The notes beneath the pieces are model-generated. The model did no database searches and was not told the DNA's origin. It saw only the letters and a list, made by a program, of their open reading frames with translations. Shown in pieces: positions 7,712 through 16,036 of a stretch of 64,000 bases of DNA; the stretch's first letter is position 1; each line of letters starts with the position of its first letter. Location of the stretch: positions 62,001 to 126,000 of the forward strand of contig CAAGCW010000030.1 of NCBI GenBank assembly GCA_900768435.1. The letters run 5' to 3'. Source of the DNA: an uncultured Collinsella sp. Lineage in GTDB: Bacteria > Actinomycetota > Coriobacteriia > Coriobacteriales > Coriobacteriaceae. The position numbers were made by a program, and so were the translations under genes.

Positions 7712-9271
7712 CTACTCGGCAGGGGTTACGCTGCCGTCCTGGAAGCCAACGTTGTTGTGGGCGAAGCAGTCCTCGTACTTAAAGCCAGAGAGATCCTCGC
7801 AAAGCGCCTTGACCTCGGGCTTGACGTCGGCCATCTTGCCGCCCTCCTTGACGCGCTTGATCTCGTCGCAAAGGATGTCGCACTGCTCCTTGTCGATCTT
7901 GATGCCGCGGGCAAGGACAGCCGCGAGCAGGAAGAAACCGGCGCAGCCGATGAGCATGTAGCCGCAGATGTACAAAGGCACGGTGGCGGGCTGGGTCACG
8001 GCGTCGCTGTTGCCGGCGGTCTGAATAAAGCCGGAGGCAGCAAGGACGATGGCCCATACGTTGACGGCGACTGCCTGGGCGATCTGCTGGCAGAGCTGCT
8101 GCGCGGAGCTGTAGATGCCCTCACGACGACGCAGGGTGATGAGCTCATCGACATCGGGGATGTAGTTGAGCAGAACATCGGGCAGGTACTGGAAGCCAAC
8201 GTAGAAGAACTTCCAGATGGCAAAGATGATGGGGTAGGCGATCATGGCGATGGCGACCGTAGAGGTGCCGTTGATCTGACCAAAGGCGAAGTAGTTGTAC
8301 GCGATGATGCACGCGGCGCAACCGACGTTGGCCAGGTACCAAGACTTGTGGAAGCCCTTCTTGGCCATGAGGGCAACCCAGATAGCGGTGCATACGATAG
8401 CGACGACCTTGCCGGGCATCTCCATCACGGACTCATAGGACTTAGGAATCTGCAGGCAGTAGACGATGAAGAAGGACAGGCAGGCAGACCAGCAGGCAGC
8501 AGCAAGCTTCGTGGAGACCTGTGCATACAGGACCTTGCGGAAGGACTTGTTGCGGAAGGTGGAAACAACGTCGATGAAGAACTTCTTGATACCCTCGCCG
8601 ACGCTCTCGATCTTCTCCTGAGCGACCTCCTCGGGGGTGTGCTCCCACGTGGACAGGTACACGCACAGCAGCGAGATTGCCATGACCGAAGCGTTGATCG
8701 TAGCGATGATGAAGTAGCTGAACGGGTTGGTCTCGCCAAAGGTGCCAAAGCCAAAGCCGACGAGCGCTGCCATCAGGAAGCCGGCGGCGTTACCAAAGAG
8801 GTGCTTGTAGCCGGTGAGGTACGTACGCTCCTTGAAGTCGTCGGTCATCTCGATGGTAAGCGGCGACAGGTTGGCGGTGCAGAACGTGTACGCGACGTTG
8901 TAGATCAGGTACAGCACGAAATAATACGGGAAGCCGAACGGCGTGGCCACGAAGATGAGCGGCTCGGCGATCATCATCGGGATAGCCAGCAAGATCCAGA
9001 AACGGCGACGACCGAAGATGCGGCCGATCTTGGTGGCATAGAAGTTATCGGCCACAAAGCCCATCAGCGGGCAAAGAATGGCGTTGAGATAGATGGCAAA
9101 CGAGCTGATCAGTGCAGCCTCGCCTGCGGACAGACCGCACTCCGTGGACAGGAACAGCACCATGTAGCTGTGCGTAAAGCTCAGGGCACCGGAGTTGAGC
9201 ATGCCGCCCATACCAAAGCCCAAGCGCGTCCAGAATGTGATCTTGCGCTTTTTTCCGATCTTGTTAGTCAT
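7712..9271 (-). CDS. GPH-family (MelB-like) sugar/uronide:cation symporter
   Basis: 519 residues with about 12 hydrophobic segments and the layout of the glycoside-pentoside-hexuronide:cation symporter family in the major facilitator superfamily: LGFGMGGML at the first helix and GRIFGRRRFWILLAIP in the loop before helix 4. The family imports oligosaccharides or uronides with H+ or Na+. Position among pectin enzymes suggests that oligogalacturonides or their unsaturated products are the substrate. Start ATG 9271 is preceded by AGAGGGAG. The C-terminal tail of about 60 residues after the last helix is hydrophilic. The gene has its own promoter with three TGAACGTT sites and a terminator downstream, so it is probably made as a separate transcript from GH28. 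Confidence 0.9.
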   Translation of the reverse strand: MTNKIGKKRKITFWTRLGFGMGGMLNSGALSFTHSYMVLFLSTECGLSAGEAALISSFAIYLNAILCPLMGFVADNFYATKIGRIFGRRRFWILLAIPMMIAEPLIFVATPFGFPYYFVLYLIYNVAYTFCTANLSPLTIEMTDDFKERTYLTGYKHLFGNAAGFLMAALVGFGFGTFGETNPFSYFIIATINASVMAISLLCVYLSTWEHTPEEVAQEKIESVGEGIKKFFIDVVSTFRNKSFRKVLYAQVSTKLAAACWSACLSFFIVYCLQIPKSYESVMEMPGKVVAIVCTAIWVALMAKKGFHKSWYLANVGCAACIIAYNYFAFGQINGTSTVAIAMIAYPIIFAIWKFFYVGFQYLPDVLLNYIPDVDELITLRRREGIYSSAQQLCQQIAQAVAVNVWAIVLAASGFIQTAGNSDAVTQPATVPLYICGYMLIGCAGFFLLAAVLARGIKIDKEQCDILCDEIKRVKEGGKMADVKPEVKALCEDLSGFKYEDCFAHNNVGFQDGSVTPAE

Positions 9272-9348
9272 CGAGCTCCCTCTCTTATCTCGATTGTCTT
9301 GGAACAAGACACTTGAGTCCATGCCTACTTCTGTCTGCATGTCGTCCA

Positions 9349-9404
9349 AGGTGAACGTTTAGCTAGATTATGCGCGATTGCTTACAATAGGTGAACGTTC
9401 ACTT
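9349..9404 (-). promoter_or_regulatory. GPH transporter promoter with uronate operators
   Basis: Read towards the gene: TTCACC at 9390-9395 as -35, a 17-bp spacer, and CATAAT at 9367-9372 as -10. The operator AGGTGAACGTTCACTT (9389-9404) covers the -35 box, and a half-good copy AGGTGAACGTTT (9349-9360) follows the -10. A further copy, GGGTGAACGTTTA, lies upstream at 9508-9520. The roughly 370-bp gap 9272-9643 holds only these sites, the 27-bp element and the uxaA terminator. Confidence 0.85.
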
Positions 9405-9417
9405 GCATATTATCCCT

Positions 9418-9444
9418 GAACGGTCGTTTTTTACCGCTGAACGG
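9418..9444 (-). promoter_or_regulatory. 27-bp upstream element, copy 2 (GPH transporter)
   Basis: CCGTT and CCGTTC direct repeats 21 bp apart on the minus strand with a run of six A between. It is 22 bp upstream of the -35 box and not part of the LacI-type operator. Confidence 0.7.
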
Positions 9445-9572
9445 ACATATAGCTCAAAAATATCTCGCTTAAAGGAGCAGTTAGTGAGTTCGAATTTCAG
9501 GCTGGATGGGTGAACGTTTATTGTTTTCGCCGCCCCAACGACTTCAGATAGACGCGTCTCAACGGACAGAAC

Positions 9573-9610
9573 AAAAATGGCCCCATCGGGAACACTCCCG
9601 ACGGGGCCAT
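9573..9610 (-). terminator. Terminator after uxaA
   Basis: Minus-strand hairpin GGCCCCGTCGGG / CCCGATGGGGCC with a 6-base loop followed by ATTTTTGT. It closes the uxaC-uxaB-uxaA unit. Confidence 0.9.
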
Positions 9611-9643
9611 GGCCAACAACACCTTGTGCGAGGTCGCATGCCG

Positions 9644-11128
9644 CTATAGGCAGACGCCGTCCTTCCAGATGCTGATCTCGTGGCAGCCGCGGCGCTCGGC
9701 ACTCGTAAGCTTGCCGCTCGCGCACTCCAGCACCAGCTGGTACAGGTCGTGAGCAGCCTCGTCGAGCGTGCGCTCGCCCGTGGCGACCACGCCGGCGTTA
9801 AAGTCCATCCAGTTGGCCTTGTGGTCGCACAGACGCTGGTTGGTGAACACCTTGAGTGTAGGCGCCGGTGCGCCAAACGGCGTGCCGCGGCCGGTCGAGA
9901 ACAGAATCACGTGGCAGCCGGCAGCCGTCAGCGCCGTGGTAGATACCATGTCGTTGCCCGGGCCGCACAGCATATTCAGGCCATGCTTCGTTGCCTGGCA
10001 GCCATACGGCAGCACGTCGACGATGGGGGCAGAGCCGCCCTTCTGCACGCAGCCGCAGCTCTTGTCCTCGAGCGTGGTGATACCGCCGTCCTTGTTGCCG
10101 GGGCTCGGGTTCTCATAGACGACCTCACCGTGGCTGATAAAGTAGTCCTTAAAGCCGTTGAGCATGTCAGAGGCGGCGGTAAAGACCTGCTCGTCCTCGC
10201 AACGATCGAGCAGAATGCTCTCCGCGCCAAACATCTCGGGCACCTCGGTGAGCACTGACGTGCCGCCGCGGGCGACGAGCATATCGCTCACGCGACCGAT
10301 CGTGGGGTTGGCAGTAATGCCCGAAAGGCCGTCGGAGCCGCCACACTTAAGACCAATGACAAGCTCGGAGGCCGGAATGGGCTCACGCTTGGCCTGCTTG
10401 GCCAGGTCGGCCAGCTCGGACAGAATCTTGTGGCCCTCGACCTGCTCGTCGGCCACATCCTGGCAGGTAAGGAAGCGGACGCGCTCGTGATCGAAGTCGC
10501 CGAGCTCGTCGAGCACCTGCTGGTGCGTGCAGTTCTCGCAACCGAGCGACAGGAACAGCACGCCCGCGGCGTTTGCGTGACGCGAGAGCGCCACCAGCAG
10601 ACGACGTGTCTGGGCATGGTCGGCGCCGGTCTGCGAGCAGCCAAAGGGATGCGGGAAGTAGTAAACACCTTCCAGCGAACCCCCGACCAGATCCTGAGCC
10701 TGCTCGCACATGGCACGGGCGACCTCGTTGACGCAACCGACCGTGGGGATGATCCACAGCTCGTTGCGCGTCGCGGCGCGACCGTCGGCGCGGCGGAACC
10801 CCATAAAGGTCTCGGGCTCGACCGGCTCAACGACCGGATGCGTCGGGTTGTACGTGTACTCGACCTCGCCCGAAAGGTTGGTCTTGACGTTATGCGTATG
10901 CAGCCACTGACCGGGCTGGATGTCGCCCGTCACATGGCCGATCGGAAGACCGTACTTGATGACGTCCTCCCCCGCGGCAATGGCGCGCACGGACATCTTG
11001 TGGCCCTGCGGAATATCCTCCACGGCCACGACCTCGCCCACCCCGGGAACCGCGACGGCGGTGCCCTTGGCAAGCGGCGACAGCGCGACGATCACGTTAT
11101 CGGCCGGATTGATCTGGATAGTGTTCAT
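9644..11128 (-). CDS. uxaA: Altronate dehydratase
   Basis: 494 residues, the usual full length. An N-terminal SAF-like domain ends in HTHNVKTNL, followed by the catalytic UxaA domain with Cys-rich motifs SLGCENCTHQ, GLKCGGSDGLSG and the closing GAPAPTLKV and ANWMDFNAG. It dehydrates D-altronate to 2-keto-3-deoxy-D-gluconate in the cytoplasm, the last of the three isomerase-pathway steps encoded here. Start ATG 11128 follows TAGGACC. It lies 75 bp downstream of uxaB on the same strand with no operator between, and is followed by a strong terminator, so it is the last gene of the uxaC-uxaB-uxaA group. Confidence 0.95.
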   Translation of the reverse strand: MNTIQINPADNVIVALSPLAKGTAVAVPGVGEVVAVEDIPQGHKMSVRAIAAGEDVIKYGLPIGHVTGDIQPGQWLHTHNVKTNLSGEVEYTYNPTHPVVEPVEPETFMGFRRADGRAATRNELWIIPTVGCVNEVARAMCEQAQDLVGGSLEGVYYFPHPFGCSQTGADHAQTRRLLVALSRHANAAGVLFLSLGCENCTHQQVLDELGDFDHERVRFLTCQDVADEQVEGHKILSELADLAKQAKREPIPASELVIGLKCGGSDGLSGITANPTIGRVSDMLVARGGTSVLTEVPEMFGAESILLDRCEDEQVFTAASDMLNGFKDYFISHGEVVYENPSPGNKDGGITTLEDKSCGCVQKGGSAPIVDVLPYGCQATKHGLNMLCGPGNDMVSTTALTAAGCHVILFSTGRGTPFGAPAPTLKVFTNQRLCDHKANWMDFNAGVVATGERTLDEAAHDLYQLVLECASGKLTSAERRGCHEISIWKDGVCL

Positions 11129-11203
11129 GACAAATGGTCCTAACCCTACAGGTTGAGCAGAAGTCGAGGCGCGGGCACGTCATCTTGTGCCCGCGCCGGG
11201 AAA

Positions 11204-12718
11204 TTAAGCCTGAGCGTTGGCGAAGGCCTGCTTGGCGCCCTCGGTACGCACGACGGCGAGCGTGCTGACGACAAACTCCTCAAGACCGGCGATCTGCGTA
11301 AGGTCCTCGCCCCACATCTGCTCGTTGGTGAGCACGTCGTGCACCAGCTCGGCATCGTCTGCGCCGGCGTGGGCGGCGTAGAAATCGAGCACGAAGGCAT
11401 CGTCCTGAGCGGTGTACTCGGTGCCGTCGGCGCGACGCAGGTGCAGGCCGTCACCATCGCGGGCAACGAGCTCCTGCGTGTAGAAGGCGATGAGCGTAGC
11501 GAGGCTCGTGGCCAGGCACTTGGGCAGGTTGCCGATCTGGGCAACGTAGTCCTTGAGCGTGGGCAGGTCGCGGGCGCGCCACTTAGCCGTGGAGTTGAGG
11601 CAGATGGAGAGCAGCGCGTGGTCGATAAACGGGTTGTCGAAGCGGTTCTCGACGGCAGCGGCAAAGGCCTTGCAGTCCTCGACATCCAGGTCGGCGGCGA
11701 GCGTCGGGATGACCTCGTCGTAGAGCATGGTGTTCATGAAGCCGCGAACGGTCTCGTCGTGCATGCAGTCGCGCACGATATCAAAGCCGGCGACCCAGGA
11801 GCCCGGGACGAACGCGGTGTGGGCGCCGTTGAGGATGCGGACCTTGCGCTTCTTGTACGGGGTGACGTCGGGGGTCACAAAGACGCCCGGCAGGCCGGCC
11901 TTCACGAAGGGAAGCTTCTCGGCAAGCGACTCGTCGCCCTGGATGCCCCACATCTGGAAGGGCTCGCGCACGGCCAGGAAAGGATCCTCGTAGCCCAGAC
12001 GCTCGGCAACCGCTGCAGCCTCGGATGCATCGCGGATGCGGCCCGGGACGATGGTGTCGACGAGCGTGGTGCAGACGGTGCAGTCGTTGGCCAACCACTG
12101 CGAGAACTCGTCCTCCCAGCCCCAGTCACTCACGTACTGGTTCATGATGCGCAGCAGCTCCTCGCCGTTGTGGTCGATGAGCTCGCAGGCGAGCACGATG
12201 ACACCCGGCTTGCCGGCAGCCCAGCGGGCGTGAAGGACCTGGACGAGCTTGGCGGGGAAGCTCGCGGGCGGCATGTCGTCGGCCTTGCAGGACGGATCGT
12301 AGGCAATGCCGGCCTCGGTGGTATTGGAGACGATAATCTCCAGGTCGTCGGAGACAGCGACCTCCATGATGGCGTGGTAGTCCGGCTCGCGGTACGGATT
12401 GAGGCAGCGGCTGCAGGCGCTGATCACGCGAGACTCGTCAACCGTGTTGCCGTTCTCCTTGCCGCGCACCAGCACGGTGTACAGGTCGTCCTGGGCATTG
12501 ATGCCGTCGGCAAAGCCAAAGGCGCCGCTGATGGGCTGCACCATGACGATCTTGCCGTTCCAACCGGTTGCCTCATTGCCCATGTCAAAGAAGCGGTCGA
12601 CGAAGGCGCGCAGGAAATTGCCCTCGCCAAACTGCAGAACCTTCTCGGGGGCATCCTTGGGCAGCAGGTAGCCCTTGTAGCCGATCTTCTCGAGCGTATC
12701 GTAGCTGATGTTCTCCAT
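11204..12718 (-). CDS. uxaB: Tagaturonate reductase (altronate oxidoreductase)
   Basis: 504 residues of the long-chain mannitol dehydrogenase family. The N-terminal nucleotide-binding region includes VLQFGEGNFLRAFVDRF, and the catalytic pattern K-x4-N-x2-H is present as K292, N297 and H300. The sequence follows UxaB rather than mannitol or fructuronate enzymes, as expected between uxaA and uxaC. It reduces D-tagaturonate to D-altronate with NADH. Start ATG 12718 is preceded by AAGGAGAG. The gene lies downstream of a partial terminator after uxaC, so its level may be lower than that of uxaC unless read-through occurs. Confidence 0.94.
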   Translation of the reverse strand: MENISYDTLEKIGYKGYLLPKDAPEKVLQFGEGNFLRAFVDRFFDMGNEATGWNGKIVMVQPISGAFGFADGINAQDDLYTVLVRGKENGNTVDESRVISACSRCLNPYREPDYHAIMEVAVSDDLEIIVSNTTEAGIAYDPSCKADDMPPASFPAKLVQVLHARWAAGKPGVIVLACELIDHNGEELLRIMNQYVSDWGWEDEFSQWLANDCTVCTTLVDTIVPGRIRDASEAAAVAERLGYEDPFLAVREPFQMWGIQGDESLAEKLPFVKAGLPGVFVTPDVTPYKKRKVRILNGAHTAFVPGSWVAGFDIVRDCMHDETVRGFMNTMLYDEVIPTLAADLDVEDCKAFAAAVENRFDNPFIDHALLSICLNSTAKWRARDLPTLKDYVAQIGNLPKCLATSLATLIAFYTQELVARDGDGLHLRRADGTEYTAQDDAFVLDFYAAHAGADDAELVHDVLTNEQMWGEDLTQIAGLEEFVVSTLAVVRTEGAKQAFANAQA

Positions 12719-12754
12719 CTATGTCTCTCCTTAGATAGCTGTTAGCGTGCAAGC

Positions 12755-12789
12755 AAAACGGGGGCGCCGCGTGTGGCTACGGCGCTCCC
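12755..12789 (-). terminator. Hairpin between uxaC and uxaB
   Basis: Minus-strand stem GGGAGCGCCG / CGGCGCCCCC (one mismatch), then GTTTTG. The short T-run suggests partial termination that sets the ratio of uxaC to uxaBA message. Confidence 0.65.
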
Positions 12790-12813
12790 GGAATCGATTG
12801 ACTGGATGCGGGT

Positions 12814-14241
12814 TTAGGCCTCGACGGTATCCAGGTCAAAGCCAAAGTAGCGGACCGCGTTGTTGTAGCTGATGTCGCGCACGATGTCGCCCAGCAGCTC
12901 CATGTCGGCCGGATACTTGCCCTGCTCGACCCACTCGCCGATCACGCTGCACAGCACGCGGCGGAAGTACTCGTGACGCGGGTAGGACAGGAAGGAGCGG
13001 GAGTCGGTAAGCATGCCCACAAAGTTGCCCAGCACGCCCTCGTTGCCCAGGGCCGTGAGCTGCTCGCGCATACCGACCTCGTTGTCGTTGAACCACCAGG
13101 CGGAACCGTTCTGGATCTTGCCGGCGGTCGGAGCCTCCTGGAAGCAGCCCATCACGGTATCGATCATGGTGTTGTCGATGGGGTTCAGGCTGTACAGGAT
13201 GGTCTTGGGCAGACCGCAGGTCTCCTGGATGGAGTTAAGGAAATCGGCGAGCTGGTCGGACGGCGTGTAGTTGGAGATGCAGTCGTAGCCGGTATCGGGA
13301 CCGAGCTTGGCGAACATGGCGCGGTTGTTGTCGCGCTTGCAGCCAAAGTGCAGCTGCATGGCCCAGCCCAGACGGACATACTCGCCGGCGACAAACTGCA
13401 TAAAGGCGGTCTTGTACTTAAGGACCTCTTCCTCGGTAAGCGGCTCGGCGGCAAGGCCCTTGGCAAAGATGGCCTCGATCTCGTCGGCGGTAGCCGGGAC
13501 GTACATAACGTAGTCGAGTGCGTGGTCAGAAGCGCGGCAGCCCAACTCGTGGGCAACGTCGTAGCGCTTGGAGATGGCGGCCTTCATGCCCTCAAAGTCG
13601 CCGACCTCGACGCCGGCAACCTCGGAGAGGTGCTTGCAGTAGTCGGCGAACTCCTGGCCGCGCTCGATGCGCAGGGCGGCATCGGGGCGCATGGCGGGAA
13701 CGACCTGGACGTCAAAGCTGTCGTCGGCGGCAATCTTCTTGTGCCACTCAAAACTGTCGGCGGGGTCGTCGGTGGTGCAGATCATGCGGACGTTGGACTG
13801 CTTGATCAGGTTGCGGCAGGTAAAGCTGGCCTCGGCGAGCTTGGCGTTGGCAAGGTCCCAGACCTCCTGGGCAGTCTTGCCGTTGAGGACGCCCTCGTAG
13901 CCAAAGTAGCGCTTAAGCTCCAGGTGGCTCCACTCAAAAACGGGGTTGCCAACGCAACGACCCAGGGTCTCGGCCCACTTTTGGAACTTCTCGCGAGCGG
14001 GGGCATCACCGGTAATGAAGCGCTCGTCGACGCCGTTGGCGCGCATCAGGCGCCACTTGTAGTGGTCGCCGCCCAGCCAAACCTCGGTGATGTTCTCAAA
14101 ACGCTTGTCCTCCCAGATCTCCTTGGGAGAAATGTGGCAGTGGTAGTCGACGATGGGCATACCCTCGGCAAAGTTGTGGAACAGCTCCTCACCGGTCTTG
14201 GTGCTCAGCAGGAAATCCTGATCGTCCATAAAGTTTTTCAT
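12814..14241 (-). CDS. uxaC: Glucuronate/galacturonate isomerase
   Basis: 475 residues with the UxaC signature: metal-binding DYHCHISP at 32-39 (His34 and His36), ICTTDDP, MQLHFG, and LTDSRSFLSYPRHEYFRR near the C-terminus. It interconverts D-galacturonate and D-tagaturonate (or D-glucuronate and D-fructuronate) as the first intracellular step of uronate breakdown. Start ATG 14241 has AAAGGGG seven bases upstream. It is the first gene of the uxaC-uxaB-uxaA set, with a promoter that carries two operators and the 27-bp element, and lies just downstream of the LacI-type regulator gene on the same strand. Confidence 0.95.
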   Translation of the reverse strand: MKNFMDDQDFLLSTKTGEELFHNFAEGMPIVDYHCHISPKEIWEDKRFENITEVWLGGDHYKWRLMRANGVDERFITGDAPAREKFQKWAETLGRCVGNPVFEWSHLELKRYFGYEGVLNGKTAQEVWDLANAKLAEASFTCRNLIKQSNVRMICTTDDPADSFEWHKKIAADDSFDVQVVPAMRPDAALRIERGQEFADYCKHLSEVAGVEVGDFEGMKAAISKRYDVAHELGCRASDHALDYVMYVPATADEIEAIFAKGLAAEPLTEEEVLKYKTAFMQFVAGEYVRLGWAMQLHFGCKRDNNRAMFAKLGPDTGYDCISNYTPSDQLADFLNSIQETCGLPKTILYSLNPIDNTMIDTVMGCFQEAPTAGKIQNGSAWWFNDNEVGMREQLTALGNEGVLGNFVGMLTDSRSFLSYPRHEYFRRVLCSVIGEWVEQGKYPADMELLGDIVRDISYNNAVRYFGFDLDTVEA

Positions 14242-14292
14242 CAAACAGCCCCTTTGTTGGCAAAGCGGCGCACCACGCGCACGCTATCCTTT

Positions 14293-14346
14293 AGGTGAAC
14301 GTTCCCCATAGTAGTCCATTAGGACGTAAAAGGTGAACGTTCACCT
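14293..14346 (-). promoter_or_regulatory. uxaC promoter with two uronate operators
   Basis: The upstream operator AGGTGAACGTTCACCT (14331-14346) is a perfect 16-bp palindrome and covers the -35 TTCACC (14332-14337). An 18-bp spacer leads to the -10 TACTAT (14308-14313). A second operator, AGGTGAACGTTCCCC (14293-14307), lies directly after the -10. The centres are about 38 bp apart, allowing a tetramer or two dimers to hold the promoter. Confidence 0.9.
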
Positions 14347-14360
14347 AACCACCACGGGGT

Positions 14361-14387
14361 GAACGGTCGGTTTTTGCCGTTTAACGG
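14361..14387 (-). promoter_or_regulatory. 27-bp upstream element, copy 3 (uxaC)
   Basis: Minus-strand CCGTT and CCGTTC direct repeats 21 bp apart with AAAAA between. It is 23 bp upstream of the -35 box and lies between the promoter and the end of the regulator gene. Confidence 0.7.
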
Positions 14388-14409
14388 TTGTTGGAGCCGT
14401 GACGAGCGG

Positions 14410-15489
14410 CTAAATTCCCGCGAGTTCGCAGTAGCGATCGACGTTGCTGGCAAACACCATCTCGACAGAGCCCTTCTGCACGGGCTCCGCCGGGGTCTTT
14501 CCCCACAGCAGGTAATCGCCCAGCGTCTTGGCGCCGCGATATGCCAGGTTCGCCGGGTCCTTATAGACAAGATTGGTAAAGATGCCGCGGCGCAGGGCCA
14601 AGACGCTTTCGGGAAACAGGTCGTTGCCAATCACCATGACCTGGCCGGCCTTGCCACTCGAGACGAGTGCGTCGGCAACCACCTCGGAACCGACGGCAAA
14701 AACACTGCAGATGAGCTCAGGGGCGTCCGGTGAACTCAAGCGCTTCTCAAGTTCGCACTCGAGTTGTTTAACTTGCGTATGGGCGCCGGCAAGGTCCTCA
14801 ACTTGCCAGGGAATATCGTGTTCGCGCAGGTAATTATGGAAGGCGCGAGCAGTTAGATAGTGCGAATCGGTATACGGATCGCCCGTCAAGAGGAGCACGC
14901 GGGCATCGGCCCCAGAAGTATGGACCAGGTTTGACGCCTGCTCGGCCATAAGGCTGCCTGCCGTCGAATAGTCGGCCAAGCTCGCACCCAAACGGTTCAG
15001 ATGCGGACGGTCGCCGTCGACGAGCTCAATCGCCACACCTGCCTCGGCAATCTGCCCCAAAAGCTCAGTTGCGCGCTCGTCGCGCGGCGCATAGGCAAGC
15101 AAGCCATCGATCTTCTCGCCCACCTGCAGTCGCTCGTCGATTTGCTCGAGCTCATCGACATAGCCGCCCACGCCCAATTCGATACGCTCAACCGTAATGC
15201 CCTGGTCGATGACCTCTTGCTCAAAGCGATTGCAGCCTTCCCACAGGTAACGGAAAAAGTACGCTCCCTCGCGCGTTGCGCGGGGCAGGCAAAACACCAG
15301 GTTGATATCCTTGCGGCGCAAGCTCGAGGCGCTCGTATTGCGATGGTAGCCCATGGCCTCGGCCTTGGCATTCACCTTGGCGCGCACGGATTCGCTCACG
15401 CCGGCCTTACCCGTCAGGGCCTTGTGCACGGTGTTGATGGAAACGCCAAGCTCGGCGGCTATGTCCTTCATGGTTACGCGAGCGCTCAT
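14410..15489 (-). CDS. LacI-family regulator of the uronate/pectin genes
   Basis: 359 residues. An N-terminal LacI helix-turn-helix (VTMKDIAAELGVSINTVHKAL, residues 5-25) is followed by a hinge helix and a periplasmic-binding-protein-like effector domain. The recognition helix reads SINTVHKAL where most relatives have S-x-x-TVSR-x-L, so His and Lys replace Ser and Arg at two specificity positions. By position it is the likely reader of the GGTGAACGTTCACC operators that control uxaC, the GPH transporter and GH105, probably releasing DNA when bound to a uronate or 2-keto-3-deoxygluconate; the inducer is an inference. Start ATG 15489 follows GGAG. The palindrome GGGTAACGATACCC upstream may allow self-control. 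Confidence 0.88.
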   Translation of the reverse strand: MSARVTMKDIAAELGVSINTVHKALTGKAGVSESVRAKVNAKAEAMGYHRNTSASSLRRKDINLVFCLPRATREGAYFFRYLWEGCNRFEQEVIDQGITVERIELGVGGYVDELEQIDERLQVGEKIDGLLAYAPRDERATELLGQIAEAGVAIELVDGDRPHLNRLGASLADYSTAGSLMAEQASNLVHTSGADARVLLLTGDPYTDSHYLTARAFHNYLREHDIPWQVEDLAGAHTQVKQLECELEKRLSSPDAPELICSVFAVGSEVVADALVSSGKAGQVMVIGNDLFPESVLALRRGIFTNLVYKDPANLAYRGAKTLGDYLLWGKTPAEPVQKGSVEMVFASNVDRYCELAGI

Positions 15490-15529
15490 GGGGTTACTCC
15501 GTTATAGATGGGTTACGAATTATCAGTAC

Positions 15530-15543
15530 GGGTAACGATACCC
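15530..15543. promoter_or_regulatory. Palindrome upstream of the uronate LacI gene
   Basis: GGGTAACGATACCC is a palindrome apart from its four central bases, 40 bp upstream of the start codon. It resembles the uronate operator only partly (GG-AACG--CC), so it may be an autoregulatory site. Confidence 0.45.
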
Positions 15544-15586
15544 CAAAATGACGCCTCGATTCGCCGCGCTCGCCCCCAAATGTGCA

Positions 15587-15620
15587 AAGCGCCCCGCGAA
15601 CGGATGCTCGCGGGGCGCTT
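15587..15620 (-). terminator. Terminator after the FeoB-associated gene
   Basis: Stem AAGCGCCCCGCGA / TCGCGGGGCGCTT with an 8-base loop, just downstream of the minus-strand stop codon. The stem ends in TT rather than a long T-run. Confidence 0.75.
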
Positions 15621-15633
15621 GGATGCCTGGGGC

Positions 15634-15834
15634 CTATTTGATACCGCGGCCCAAGTCTTCGGTGATCTTGTCCACGCCCTTCAGTGCGGCGCAGGTCTTT
15701 TTGTTGGAGCAATGTCCCGTGCAAACGCCACCCTGGGCGCAGTCGGCGCAGGTGCCCTTGCGGTAGATGCGCACGCACACGGCGACAAACGCAATGCCGA
15801 TAAGAGCCAGTACAACAATATCAATAGGTGCCAT
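15634..15834 (-). CDS. FeoB-associated Cys-rich membrane protein
   Basis: 66 residues. One N-terminal membrane helix (IDIVVLALIGIAFVAVCVRI) is followed by a Cys-rich tail, CADCAQGGVCTGHCSNKKTC, the hallmark of the small FeoB-associated family. These proteins sit beside feoB in many anaerobes; the role is not settled, but the Cys groups suggest iron handling at the FeoB pore. Start ATG 15834 has GGAGG upstream. The gene follows feoB on the same strand after a terminator hairpin. Confidence 0.85.
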   Translation of the reverse strand: MAPIDIVVLALIGIAFVAVCVRIYRKGTCADCAQGGVCTGHCSNKKTCAALKGVDKITEDLGRGIK

Positions 15835-15974
15835 AGCAAGCCTCCTCTAGTTAACCTGCACTTACTTTACCCCATCTTCCGCCTGCCAAAAAGGGACAGG
15901 TTTATTTTGGCAGGTTTTATCTGCGGAAACGCCACACTTCAACCATTGGCGCAAAGCAACCGGTCCCCCTACAG

Positions 15975-16010
15975 CAAAAGCCCGGGAGTCACTGGGACAC
16001 CCGGGCTCTC
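15975..16010 (-). terminator. Terminator after feoB
   Basis: Minus-strand AGCCCGGGTGTC / GACTCCCGGGCT followed by TTTTG. It separates feoB from the small partner gene, which would then depend on read-through or its own promoter. Confidence 0.8.
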
Positions 16011-16036
16011 GAAAAGGGGCTAAACCTTATTCGGAC

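Noticed and set aside
5441..9316. A plus-strand open frame of nearly 1300 codons opposite the pectin genes
   Set aside because: It runs antisense through GH28 and the GPH transporter, both with full family motifs. It is a shadow caused by high third-position GC on the real strand.
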